Assembly: GCA_028290085.1 (NCBI GenBank)
Contig: JAQGKN010000244.1
Coordinates: 1-8,727 of the forward strand
Direction of reading: 5' to 3'
Origin: Hyphomicrobiales bacterium
GTDB lineage: Bacteria; Pseudomonadota; Alphaproteobacteria; Rhizobiales; Beijerinckiaceae
DNA length: 8,727 bases
The notes below the pieces were generated by a model. The model worked only from the letters and a program-made list of their open reading frames with translations, had not been told where the DNA came from and did no database searches. This document shows, piece by piece, positions 1-6,463 of the stretch; position 1 is the first letter of the stretch; each line of letters starts with the position of its first letter. The position numbers were made by a program, and so were the translations under genes.

Positions 1-1
1 G

Positions 2-1255
2 CGCGGCGTCGATTACGTCGGACAGGAAGTCGTCCAGCTTTCGACGACGCCCGTCTGGGAAAACGGCAAGCTGACACCCCGTCCCTTCGTGTTGCGCGTG
101 TTCGCGGCGCGCACCGACGAGGGCTGGCAGATCATGCCCGGCGGCTTCTGCCGCGTGTCGGACCGCTCGGATGCGCGCGCCGTATCGATGGGCGAAGGCG
201 TGCAATCCGCCGATGTCTGGGTGCTTTCGGACAAGCCCGTCGAAATGAGCACGCTGCTCCCTTCGACCGACAGTGTGAAGATCCGCCGCCTGCTCGGCAA
301 TCTGCCGAGCCGCGCCGCCGACAATCTGTTCTGGCTCGGGCGCTATCTGGAGCGCGCGGAAGCGACGCTGCGGCTCGTGCGCTGTCTTTGCAGCCGGGTC
401 ATGGATCCCGATTCCGCCGGCGGCGGTTCGCGCCAATCGAACGAACGCCTCGAGAAAATGCTCTCGACCTGGGGCGCCGTGTCGGACGAGATCGAGGACG
501 GCACGACGGCGGAGATCGCCGCCGCTGCCCTGCACGACCGCGCGCATCACGGCTCGGCGGTGTCGCTCGCCAGCGCGGCACGACGCGCGGCCTCCGTCAT
601 CCGCGAACGCCTGTCGCCCGATGCGTGGCTGCTGCTGCGCGCGCTGGAAACCGCGCTTTCGAGCGATGCGCCCGCGCCCCTTTCGGAAACGGAAGCTTTC
701 GATCAGGCAGATTCCGCGCTGCGCATCATGGCGGCGCTATCCGGCCTCGTTCAGGAAAACGTCAATCGCGTTGCGGGCTGGCGCTTTCTCGACATGGGGC
801 GCCGTGTCGAGCGCGGTATCAACACATGCCGCATCGCACGTCAGTTCGCCGACAAGGATGCGACGGCCGACAATCTCGACGTGCTGCTCGATCTTATCGA
901 TTCGCAGATCACCTATCGCTCGCGCTATCTCGTCGGCGTGGCGCTCGCGCCGGTGCGCGACATGGTGCTGCTCGACACATTCAACCCGCGCTCGGTCGCG
1001 TTCCAGGCCGAGCTCATCGACGAACATCTGGCGACTCTGCCGCTCCTGCGCGAGGATGGCATTCTGCAGACGCCACGGCGGCTCAGCGTCAAGCTGGTCT
1101 CTGATCTTTCGGTCGAGGATGCCGACCAGATCGACCCGGCCAAGATTTTGTCGATTGAGCAGCGGCTGATGAGCCTCGCCGAGGCCATCGCACAAAGATA
1201 CTTCCTGCAAGGGCCTGGCAGCGGACGCGCCGACAGATTGATGGACCTCGCGTGA
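2..1255 (+). CDS. Circularly permuted ATP-grasp / alpha-E fusion protein (3' part, 5' end outside window)
   Basis: The open frame runs in from the left edge: 417 codons are visible and there is no start in the window that fits (the GTG at 89 lies inside the ATP-grasp domain). Residues 1 to about 60 read as the end of a type-2 circularly permuted ATP-grasp domain (YVGQEVVQLSTTPVW, then PRPFVLRVFAA and IMPGGFCRVS). A linker with SADVWVLSDKPVE follows. From about nt 308 to the stop is a full alpha-E domain of about 315 residues, opening with LPSRAADNLFWLGRYLERAE. In the family, the ATP-grasp part is predicted to be an amide-bond-forming ligase; the role of the helical alpha-E domain is unknown. 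Many genomes encode the two domains as separate genes, so this is the fused form, normally around 800 or more residues. The stop overlaps the next start (GTGA, 1252-1255), which suggests translational coupling with the transglutaminase gene. The family is clear; the biochemical function is inferred. Confidence 0.93.
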   Translation, partial: RGVDYVGQEVVQLSTTPVWENGKLTPRPFVLRVFAARTDEGWQIMPGGFCRVSDRSDARAVSMGEGVQSADVWVLSDKPVEMSTLLPSTDSVKIRRLLGNLPSRAADNLFWLGRYLERAEATLRLVRCLCSRVMDPDSAGGGSRQSNERLEKMLSTWGAVSDEIEDGTTAEIAAAALHDRAHHGSAVSLASAARRAASVIRERLSPDAWLLLRALETALSSDAPAPLSETEAFDQADSALRIMAALSGLVQENVNRVAGWRFLDMGRRVERGINTCRIARQFADKDATADNLDVLLDLIDSQITYRSRYLVGVALAPVRDMVLLDTFNPRSVAFQAELIDEHLATLPLLREDGILQTPRRLSVKLVSDLSVEDADQIDPAKILSIEQRLMSLAEAIAQRYFLQGPGSGRADRLMDLA

Positions 1256-2172
1256 TCTACGATATCCGCCACGTCACGACTTACCGTTATGAAACGACGG
1301 TTGCGTCGTCCCGCTGCACACTTCGGCTGTTGCCCGGCAACGAAGAAGGCCAGCGCGTTTTCGACAGCGGCCTCGACGTTGCGCCGACGCCCGCCATCAC
1401 GACGGAGCGAGTCGATTTTTTCGGCACGCGCGTCATCACAGTGACCATCGAAGCGCCACATCGCGAGTTACGCATCACGGCCTTGTCGCGCGTCGAGGTG
1501 GAGCGACGCGCCGCGCCCGCCGCTGCCCTGACGCCCGAATGGGAAGACGTTCGTCATGATGCGTTTGGCTCGTCCAGTCTCGCGCCGAGCGCGCCCGCGC
1601 ATTTTCTCTATCCCAGCCGTCTCGTGCCGCTGCATGAACCCGCGACGATCTATGCGCGAGAGAGTTTCGAGCCCGGGCGTCCGGTGGTCGAGGCCGCCGC
1701 CGAGCTGATGACCCGCATCCGCGATGATTTCAAATACGATCCCAAGGCGACGGCGGTCACGACGCCGCTGTCGGAAGCCTTCGAGGCGCGCGGCGGCGTG
1801 TGTCAGGACTTCGCGCATATCATGATCGCGGGCCTGCGCGGGCTCGGTCTGCCCGCTGCTTATGTCAGCGGCTATATTCGCACCCTGCCCCCGCCAGGCA
1901 AGCCGCGCCTTGTCGGCGCCGATGCATCCCATGCCTGGGTGTCGCTCTGGTGCGGGCCTTCGTTCGGCTGGATCGATTTCGACCCGACAAACGCGGTCAT
2001 CGCAAGCAATGACCACATCGTGATCGCGCGCGGCCGCGACTATGCGGATGTGTCGCCCATCGACGGTGTGATACGGGGCTCCGGCAAACAGAAACTCTCC
2101 GTCAGCGTCGATGTGGCACCCAGCCAGCGCAAGGCGGGAGACCCGCCCGCGCGCCTTCTCGAGCTGGTCTGA
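1252..2172 (+). CDS. Bacterial transglutaminase-like protein (cysteine protease/transglutaminase fold)
   Basis: The 306-residue protein has the bacterial transglutaminase N-terminal beta region (about 1-90, beginning MIYDIRHVTTYRYE) followed by a transglutaminase-like core at about 150-260. The expected catalytic triad is visible: Cys184 in GGVCQDFAH, His227 in GADASHAWVSLW and Asp244 in WIDFDPTN. There is no signal peptide, so it is probably cytoplasmic. The GTG start overlaps the upstream stop (GTGA), with only a weak GGA upstream, so translation probably depends on the preceding gene. Proteins of this family that sit beside ATP-grasp/alpha-E genes are predicted to cleave or transfer amide bonds, perhaps reversing or processing what the ligase makes. 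Mycobacterium Rv2409c-Rv2411c is a comparable set (from memory). Whether this one acts as a peptidase, amidase or true transglutaminase cannot be told from sequence. It ends 2 nt from the convergent exporter gene. Confidence 0.93.
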   Translation: MIYDIRHVTTYRYETTVASSRCTLRLLPGNEEGQRVFDSGLDVAPTPAITTERVDFFGTRVITVTIEAPHRELRITALSRVEVERRAAPAAALTPEWEDVRHDAFGSSSLAPSAPAHFLYPSRLVPLHEPATIYARESFEPGRPVVEAAAELMTRIRDDFKYDPKATAVTTPLSEAFEARGGVCQDFAHIMIAGLRGLGLPAAYVSGYIRTLPPPGKPRLVGADASHAWVSLWCGPSFGWIDFDPTNAVIASNDHIVIARGRDYADVSPIDGVIRGSGKQKLSVSVDVAPSQRKAGDPPARLLELV

Positions 2173-2174
2173 AG

Positions 2175-4136
2175 CTACGCCTCGATCTCCACCCGCACGC
2201 TCTTGCCTTCTTCTTCCGCCGCGCGACGGATGGCTTCCTGAGCTGCGTCGACTTCGCGCTGGCGGTTCCACATGGCGTGGTAGACGCCGTTGGCCGATAG
2301 CAGTTCCTCGTGGCGTCCGCGCTCCACGATCTCGCCCTTGTCCAGCACGAGGATCTCGTCGGCGTTGACGATGGTCGAGAGGCGGTGCGCGATGACCAGC
2401 GTCGTGCGCCCCTTCGACACGCGGTCGAGCGCGACCTGGATTTCGCGTTCGGTGAACGTGTCGAGCGCCGAGGTTGCTTCGTCTAGGATCAGGATCGGCG
2501 GGCTTTTCAGGATGGTGCGCGCGATGGCGACGCGCTGCTTCTCGCCGCCCGACAGCTTCAGGCCGCGTTCGCCGACCTGCGCCTTGTAGCCACGCGGGAT
2601 GCTCTTGATGAAGTCGTCGATCTGCGCTGAGCGCGCGGCCTCCTCGACCTCGGCATCGGTCGCGTCCCAGCGGCCGTAGCGGATGTTGTAGGCAATGGTG
2701 TCGTTGAAAAGCACCGTGTCCTGCGGCACCATGCCGATGGCCTCGCGCAGCGAGTGCTGTGTGACCGTGGCGATATCCTGTCCGTCGATCAGAATCCTCC
2801 CCGCCTGCGGCTGGTAAAAGCGGAACAGCAGGCGCGAGATCGTCGACTTGCCAGCACCCGAGGGGCCGACAATAGCGAGCGTCTGCCCGGCAGGCACTTC
2901 GAAGCTGATGCCCTTCAGGATGGGGCGAGCCGGATCGTAGGCGAATTGCACGTTGTCGAACTTCACCGCGGCTCGGTCGACCCTCAAGGCGGGTGCGCCC
3001 GGGTGATCCTGGATCTCGGGATTCTGGCCGAGGATCTGGAACATCATTTCGATGTCGATGACCGCCTGCTTGATCTCGCGATAGACCATGCCCATGAAGT
3101 TGAGGGGCTGGTAGAGCTGGATCATCATCGCGTTGACCAGCACGAAATCGCCGATCGTATTGGTGCCGTTGCGGATCCCCGAAATACAGAGGAACATCAC
3201 GACCATCAGGCCCATCGAGAAGATGAAGCCCTGGCCGGAGTTGAGGACGGCGAGCGACACGTAGCTCGACACGCTGTTGCGCTCGTAGCGCTCCATCGAG
3301 CGGTCGTAGCGCACGGCTTCGCGATCCTCGGCGCCGAAATACTTCACCGTCTCGTAGTTGAGCAGCGAGTCGATTGCCTTGGTATTGGCGTCGGTGTCGC
3401 TCTCGTTCATGTCGCGGCGAATCGAGATGCGCCAGTCGGTCGCGATAGTCGTGAACTTCAGGTAGACCGCAATCATGACGACGACGGTCAGTGCGTAACG
3501 CCAGTCGAAGGAGAAGAAGAACACGCCGAGGATCAGCGCGAATTCCACGATTGTCGGCGCGCCGGTGAGCATGCTCATGCGCACGATCTGCTGGATGGCT
3601 TCGCGCCCGCGCTCGAGAACGCGCGTCAGGCCGCCGGTCTTGCGTTCGAGATGAAAGCGCAGGGACAGCTGGTGCAGGTGGACGAAGACCTCATTGGCGA
3701 TGCGGCGCACGGCGTTCATCGCAACAGCCGCGAAGAGCGCGTCGCGGGCCTGCGTGAAGAATTGCATGAAGCTTCGCAGCAACGCGTAGATGAGCGTCAT
3801 CGCGATCGGGCCGGCGATGATCGCGGGCAACGGAATGTCCGTATGGCCCGGCGTCGTCAGCATGTCCGTCGCCCATTTGAAGGAATAAGGCACGGCGATG
3901 GTGATGATCTTGGCGAGCAGAAGTAGCGCCATGGCGCCGACGACTCGCGCCTTCAGGTCGGTGCGGTCAGCGGGCCAGATATAGGGCCATAGATGCTTGA
4001 CCACGGTGGCCAGCGAGGCCTCCGAATTGATGGTCGTGGGCGCGGACGGGGGAGCCGATTGGGATTTATGGTGCGGGGTCATGAGCTCTTGGGGTCGGGC
4101 AGCGAGCCCAGACTCAGCGGACTCTTCTGCCGACAT
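2175..4136 (-). CDS. Atm1/ABCB7-type ABC exporter (fused permease and ATPase, homodimeric half-transporter)
   Basis: A 653-residue half-transporter with a six-helix permease (about 65-365) and a C-terminal ATPase (about 390-620). ATPase motifs are complete: Walker A GPSGAGKST (424-432), Q-loop Q472 in VPQDTVLF, signature LSGGEKQ (528-534), Walker B ILILDE (548-553), H-loop H584. The opening WPYIWP and the LNYETVKYFGAE segment are typical of the Atm1/ABCB7/HMT1 group, which exports glutathione-linked compounds from the cytoplasm or mitochondrial matrix and supports iron-sulfur or heavy-metal homeostasis. Residues recalled as glutathione contacts in Novosphingobium Atm1 appear at a constant offset (Y225, R236, R240, N299, Q302, G349, M350, R353). 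The start is uncertain: ATG 4136 (33 nt after the LysM gene) and ATG 4082 (residue 19) both have poor ribosome-binding sites, and the variable N-terminus would allow either. The C-terminus carries a charged, Ala/Glu-rich tail. Likely co-transcribed with the LysM gene. Confidence 0.95.
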   Translation of the reverse strand: MSAEESAESGLAARPQELMTPHHKSQSAPPSAPTTINSEASLATVVKHLWPYIWPADRTDLKARVVGAMALLLLAKIITIAVPYSFKWATDMLTTPGHTDIPLPAIIAGPIAMTLIYALLRSFMQFFTQARDALFAAVAMNAVRRIANEVFVHLHQLSLRFHLERKTGGLTRVLERGREAIQQIVRMSMLTGAPTIVEFALILGVFFFSFDWRYALTVVVMIAVYLKFTTIATDWRISIRRDMNESDTDANTKAIDSLLNYETVKYFGAEDREAVRYDRSMERYERNSVSSYVSLAVLNSGQGFIFSMGLMVVMFLCISGIRNGTNTIGDFVLVNAMMIQLYQPLNFMGMVYREIKQAVIDIEMMFQILGQNPEIQDHPGAPALRVDRAAVKFDNVQFAYDPARPILKGISFEVPAGQTLAIVGPSGAGKSTISRLLFRFYQPQAGRILIDGQDIATVTQHSLREAIGMVPQDTVLFNDTIAYNIRYGRWDATDAEVEEAARSAQIDDFIKSIPRGYKAQVGERGLKLSGGEKQRVAIARTILKSPPILILDEATSALDTFTEREIQVALDRVSKGRTTLVIAHRLSTIVNADEILVLDKGEIVERGRHEELLSANGVYHAMWNRQREVDAAQEAIRRAAEEEGKSVRVEIEA

Positions 4137-4169
4137 ATAGGCCCAAAGCGCGCGTTGCGCACCACCCCG

Positions 4170-5297
4170 TCATTTGGTCGCGGAAGGCACCACGAGAATC
4201 TGGTTCGGGAAGATCTTCGAAGGGTCGCGAATCTGGCTGTTGTTGGCCGTGTAAATCTGGGTGTAGCGGAAGCCGCTACCCAGCATCTTGCGGCTGATCC
4301 GCCAGAGGCTGTCGCCTCTCTGCACGGTCACGCTCTGCAGGTCGCTGATCACGGCGTCGGCCCCCTGCGGCATCTTGGCTGCGGGCGCTGCGCCCGGATT
4401 GGCGGAAGCGCGCTGGGTTGCGTCAGGATAAGTGAAGGGCACTTGCGCCTGGGAGAGCACCTTGCCGTCTGCGCCCATATGATCGGCGCGCACTTCGTAG
4501 GCGCCGCCAGACATGCCGCGTTGGACTTTAAGCGACCAGCGCCCGTCCTCACCCGCCTGAACGGTGGCGACCGGCGCGCCATTCAGCGAAAGCCGGATCG
4601 TGGACCCGGGAACGCCCGCGCCCGTCGCGTAGAACCCGCCGCTGTCTTCCGCCTCCACCGTGCGGATCGAGAGTTCGCGCGGGGGCGCGACAGCAACACC
4701 TGAGGGCGAGTCGGGTGTCTTGTCGGAAAGAATACGGGTCGCTGCGCCCGGTGCGGCCAGCGCGACGATGACCTCGCCTTTGCCGCCCCTGGGTACAGCA
4801 ACCGCAACTGTCTGGTCGGCGGCGCCGGCCGCTGCCCCTGCCTGCTGGAGGCTGAGCAGGTGATCGCCGCCGGCGAGAACCGGGGGCACCAGCGCGAATT
4901 GACCGTTGGCGTCGGTCTTGGCTTCGGCCACCACCTTCCCGCGATCCATCAGGTGGACTGTGGAATTGGGCGCCGCGCGCCCTGCGATGACGCTTTCGCC
5001 CGTAGGTTCGACGCGGACGATATCGAACTGCGGCCCGGTGGCCTTATTGTCCGTCGCCATTGCCGCAGGACCGGAGGGTGACTGCAGCGCGGCGGACCCG
5101 GACGGAGAGCGCTCGGTGACGGGGTCGGCAGGGGAAACCGTGAGGGCGGAAGAGGATTTCGGCCCGGGGCTTTCCAGCGACGGCATAGCAGGGCCTTGCG
5201 CCTTCTGGTCAAGCACTCGCCAGGCGAGCAGCGTCACCACGAAGACGGCAATGGCCGTTCCGATGCCGAACAACCAAGCCTTGGAAAGACCAAACAT
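4170..5297 (-). CDS. Membrane-anchored LysM peptidoglycan-binding protein with two Ig-like repeats
   Basis: Taking ATG 5297 gives 375 residues. The order is: one N-terminal membrane helix (about 7-29, inside MFGLSKAWLFG to LLAWRVL), a Ser/Pro/Ala-rich linker, a beta-sandwich Ig-like domain (about 91-166), a second similar one (about 207-287), another Ala/Pro linker, and a C-terminal LysM domain (about 321-373, VTVQRGDSLWRISRKMLG to IFPNQILVVP). The two Ig-like units share the pattern AG-A-P-ST-x-L followed by a D-x-x-G turn, which looks like an internal duplication. The layout suggests an inner-membrane anchor with a periplasmic stalk placing the LysM on peptidoglycan; no hydrolase domain is seen. 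Start choice: the frame stays open to 5420, but that would run into the divergent gene and add a non-membrane leader. GTG 5309, four codons upstream and preceded by TAGGT, is a real alternative. It is the first gene of the likely two-gene unit with the exporter. Confidence 0.88.
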   Translation of the reverse strand: MFGLSKAWLFGIGTAIAVFVVTLLAWRVLDQKAQGPAMPSLESPGPKSSSALTVSPADPVTERSPSGSAALQSPSGPAAMATDNKATGPQFDIVRVEPTGESVIAGRAAPNSTVHLMDRGKVVAEAKTDANGQFALVPPVLAGGDHLLSLQQAGAAAGAADQTVAVAVPRGGKGEVIVALAAPGAATRILSDKTPDSPSGVAVAPPRELSIRTVEAEDSGGFYATGAGVPGSTIRLSLNGAPVATVQAGEDGRWSLKVQRGMSGGAYEVRADHMGADGKVLSQAQVPFTYPDATQRASANPGAAPAAKMPQGADAVISDLQSVTVQRGDSLWRISRKMLGSGFRYTQIYTANNSQIRDPSKIFPNQILVVPSATK

Positions 5298-5403
5298 CGC
5301 TATACTCACAAAATACCTACTTTGAAGAATGTAATCCCCACAGCAGCCGAAAGCCAGAGCACGATCGCCTTGACCCCGCGCTGCGCTGCGGCGAAAAGTG
5401 ATT
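5298..5403. promoter_or_regulatory. Divergent intergenic region between the LysM and LOG-family genes
   Basis: About 100 nt separate the two divergent starts, so promoters for both directions must lie here or inside the genes. The LysM-proximal part (about 5301-5340) is distinctly AT-richer than the surroundings. On the plus strand a TTGACC hexamer at 5370-5375 could be a -35 element, but no good -10 sits 16-18 nt further on. On the minus strand no convincing -35/-10 pair stands out. A GCTGCGCTGCGG direct repeat of GCTGC lies at about 5381-5391. Promoters are inferred from gene orientation rather than from motifs. Confidence 0.45.
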
Positions 5404-6006
5404 ATGACTAAGATTCGCAATGTTTGTGTCTATTGCGGCTCAGCGCCAGGCGCCGATCCGCTCTTCATCGAAACAGCTACGGCACTCGGCCGGGCGCTGG
5501 CGGCTGCCGATATCGGACTCGTCTATGGCGGTGGCGACCACGGCCTGATGGGTGCCGTTGCGCGCGCGGTTCTCGAGGCGGGCGGGCGTGTCACGGGCAT
5601 TATTCCAAGCTTTTTGAAAAAGCGGGAGAGCATGCTCGAGGCCGCGCAGGAGCTGATCATCGTCGAGGACATGCACACCCGCAAACGGCTCATGTTCGAA
5701 CGGGCGGATGCCTTCGTCGCCCTGCCCGGCGGGGTCGGCACTCTGGAGGAGCTGGTCGAACAATTGACCTGGGTGCAGCTGGGGCAGCACGGCAAGCCGG
5801 TGCTGATCGCCGACATCGGTGGCTTCTGGAAGCCGCTTCTGTCGCTGTTCGCCCATATGCGCGAACACGGTTTCATCCGGGAGCAGTTCGAAGTGCGCTA
5901 CCTCGTTTCCGAGAAGATTGGCGATGTCGTCCCGATGCTGCGCCAGGCTGCGGAACTGGCGGGACGGGCGGGCGTGGAGAAAAAGGCGCTCGACCCGCGT
6001 CTTTGA
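5404..6006 (+). CDS. LOG-family protein (TIGR00730; predicted nucleoside 5'-monophosphate phosphoribohydrolase)
   Basis: The 200-residue protein has the standard length and Rossmann-like layout of the LOG family. Visible motifs are VCVYCGSAPG (7-16), YGGGDHGLMG (41-50), MHTRKRLMFERAD (90-102) and the hallmark PGGxGTxxE as PGGVGTLEE (108-116), with Glu116 and the preceding Arg residues expected in the active site. Family members release free base from nucleoside monophosphates, for example cytokinin riboside monophosphates in plants; older databases often mislabel them lysine decarboxylase. In a bacterium without evidence of cytokinin synthesis the physiological substrate is unknown and may be AMP-like or damaged nucleotides. 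The start is ATG 5404; GTG 5398 two codons earlier is possible, and the ribosome-binding site (GAAAAG) is weak for both. It stands alone, divergent from the LysM gene, with 80 nt before the next gene. Confidence 0.93.
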   Translation: MTKIRNVCVYCGSAPGADPLFIETATALGRALAAADIGLVYGGGDHGLMGAVARAVLEAGGRVTGIIPSFLKKRESMLEAAQELIIVEDMHTRKRLMFERADAFVALPGGVGTLEELVEQLTWVQLGQHGKPVLIADIGGFWKPLLSLFAHMREHGFIREQFEVRYLVSEKIGDVVPMLRQAAELAGRAGVEKKALDPRL

Positions 6007-6063
6007 TCCACAGGTCGAATCGCAGCGCAGCTTGGCTGGTGGCTTGAACAAGGCCATAAAATG

Positions 6064-6089
6064 AGCTCTCGCATCGGGAGGGCTCCATG
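6064..6089 (+). promoter_or_regulatory. Strong Shine-Dalgarno with a possible sequestering hairpin
   Basis: GGGAGGG at 6076-6082 ends 4 nt before ATG 6087 and is the clearest ribosome-binding site in the window. AGCTCTC (6064-6070) can pair with GGAGGGCT-side bases 6078-6084 (seven pairs including one G-U, loop of seven), which would bury part of the site. The Shine-Dalgarno is well supported; the regulatory role of the hairpin is only a possibility. Confidence 0.5.
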
Positions 6090-6443
6090 ATTCCCCAAAA
6101 CTTCTTTTCACGGCTCGTTTTGGCCGCGGCAGCGTTCGCCTGTATCGCACTCCCCGCATCTGCTGCGCCTGCAAAGGCCAAGCCGGCGCCCAAGGGCGTC
6201 GTCACGGTGTCCAACGCGCGGGAATCGACGTTGCTCGAACTCGCGATCGTCTCGAAGAACAAGAAGCTCGAGCCCGAGATCGTCGCGCGCAATCTCGAGA
6301 GCGGCGCTTCGATCAAAGCCAAGCTGCCCAAGACTGGCGGCTGCCTTTATGACATCGACGGGCTCTTCGAGGATCAAACGACGATCCAGATGCCCGGGCT
6401 CAACCTCTGCAAGGACGCCACGCTGCGCTTCACCGACCAATAA
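6087..6443 (+). CDS. Small secreted protein of unknown function with a Cys pair
   Basis: A 118-residue protein with a clear signal peptide: a short basic N-terminus (MIPQNFFSR), a hydrophobic stretch (about 10-23) and an ASA cleavage motif (24-26), giving a mature protein of about 92 residues starting APAKAKPAPKG. The mature part begins with a Lys/Pro/Ala-rich segment, then a beta-rich region (GVVTVSNARESTLLELAIV) and a C-terminal part with Cys86 (GGCLYDIDGLF) and Cys108 (LNLCKDATLRF), which could form a periplasmic disulfide. It resembles small exported hypothetical proteins of Hyphomicrobiales that I recall with a C...G.F.D...LC.D layout, but I know no function. The start is firmly set by the adjacent GGGAGGG. 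It is convergent with cimA, with 6 nt between stop codons, and is not obviously in an operon with the LOG gene 80 nt upstream. Confidence 0.85.
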   Translation: MIPQNFFSRLVLAAAAFACIALPASAAPAKAKPAPKGVVTVSNARESTLLELAIVSKNKKLEPEIVARNLESGASIKAKLPKTGGCLYDIDGLFEDQTTIQMPGLNLCKDATLRFTDQ

Positions 6444-6463
6444 GCGGGCTCAGGCGCCCGCTT
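6442..6463. terminator. Hairpin across the convergent stop codons (possible bidirectional terminator)
   Basis: AAGCGGGC (6442-6449) pairs with GCCCGCTT (6456-6463) around a six-base loop, TCAGGC. The stem is 8 bp and GC-rich, and contains or touches both stop codons (TAA 6441-6443 and the cimA TGA 6450-6452). On the plus strand it ends in CTTTCATC, only three Ts, so as a Rho-independent terminator it is weak. It is the only candidate for ending either transcript here. Confidence 0.5.

Noticed and set aside
1468..2271. Minus-strand open frame of 267 codons over the transglutaminase gene
   Set aside because: Composition (Arg/Gly/Asp-rich) and overlap with a gene bearing an intact catalytic triad mark it as a shadow.
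2754..3926. Long open frame on the plus strand (390 codons) inside the exporter gene
   Set aside because: It is antisense to a fully recognisable ABC exporter; its product is rich in His/Asp/Glu/Arg/Val with no domain, as expected for the complement of a GC-rich gene.
5370..5400. Sigma-70 promoter for the LOG gene from TTGACC
   Set aside because: No acceptable -10 hexamer at the right spacing; kept only as a remark on the intergenic region.
5298..5420. N-terminal extension of the LysM protein to 5420
   Set aside because: It overlaps the start of the divergent LOG gene and puts 41 non-membrane residues before the anchor helix; ATG 5297 or GTG 5309 fit better.
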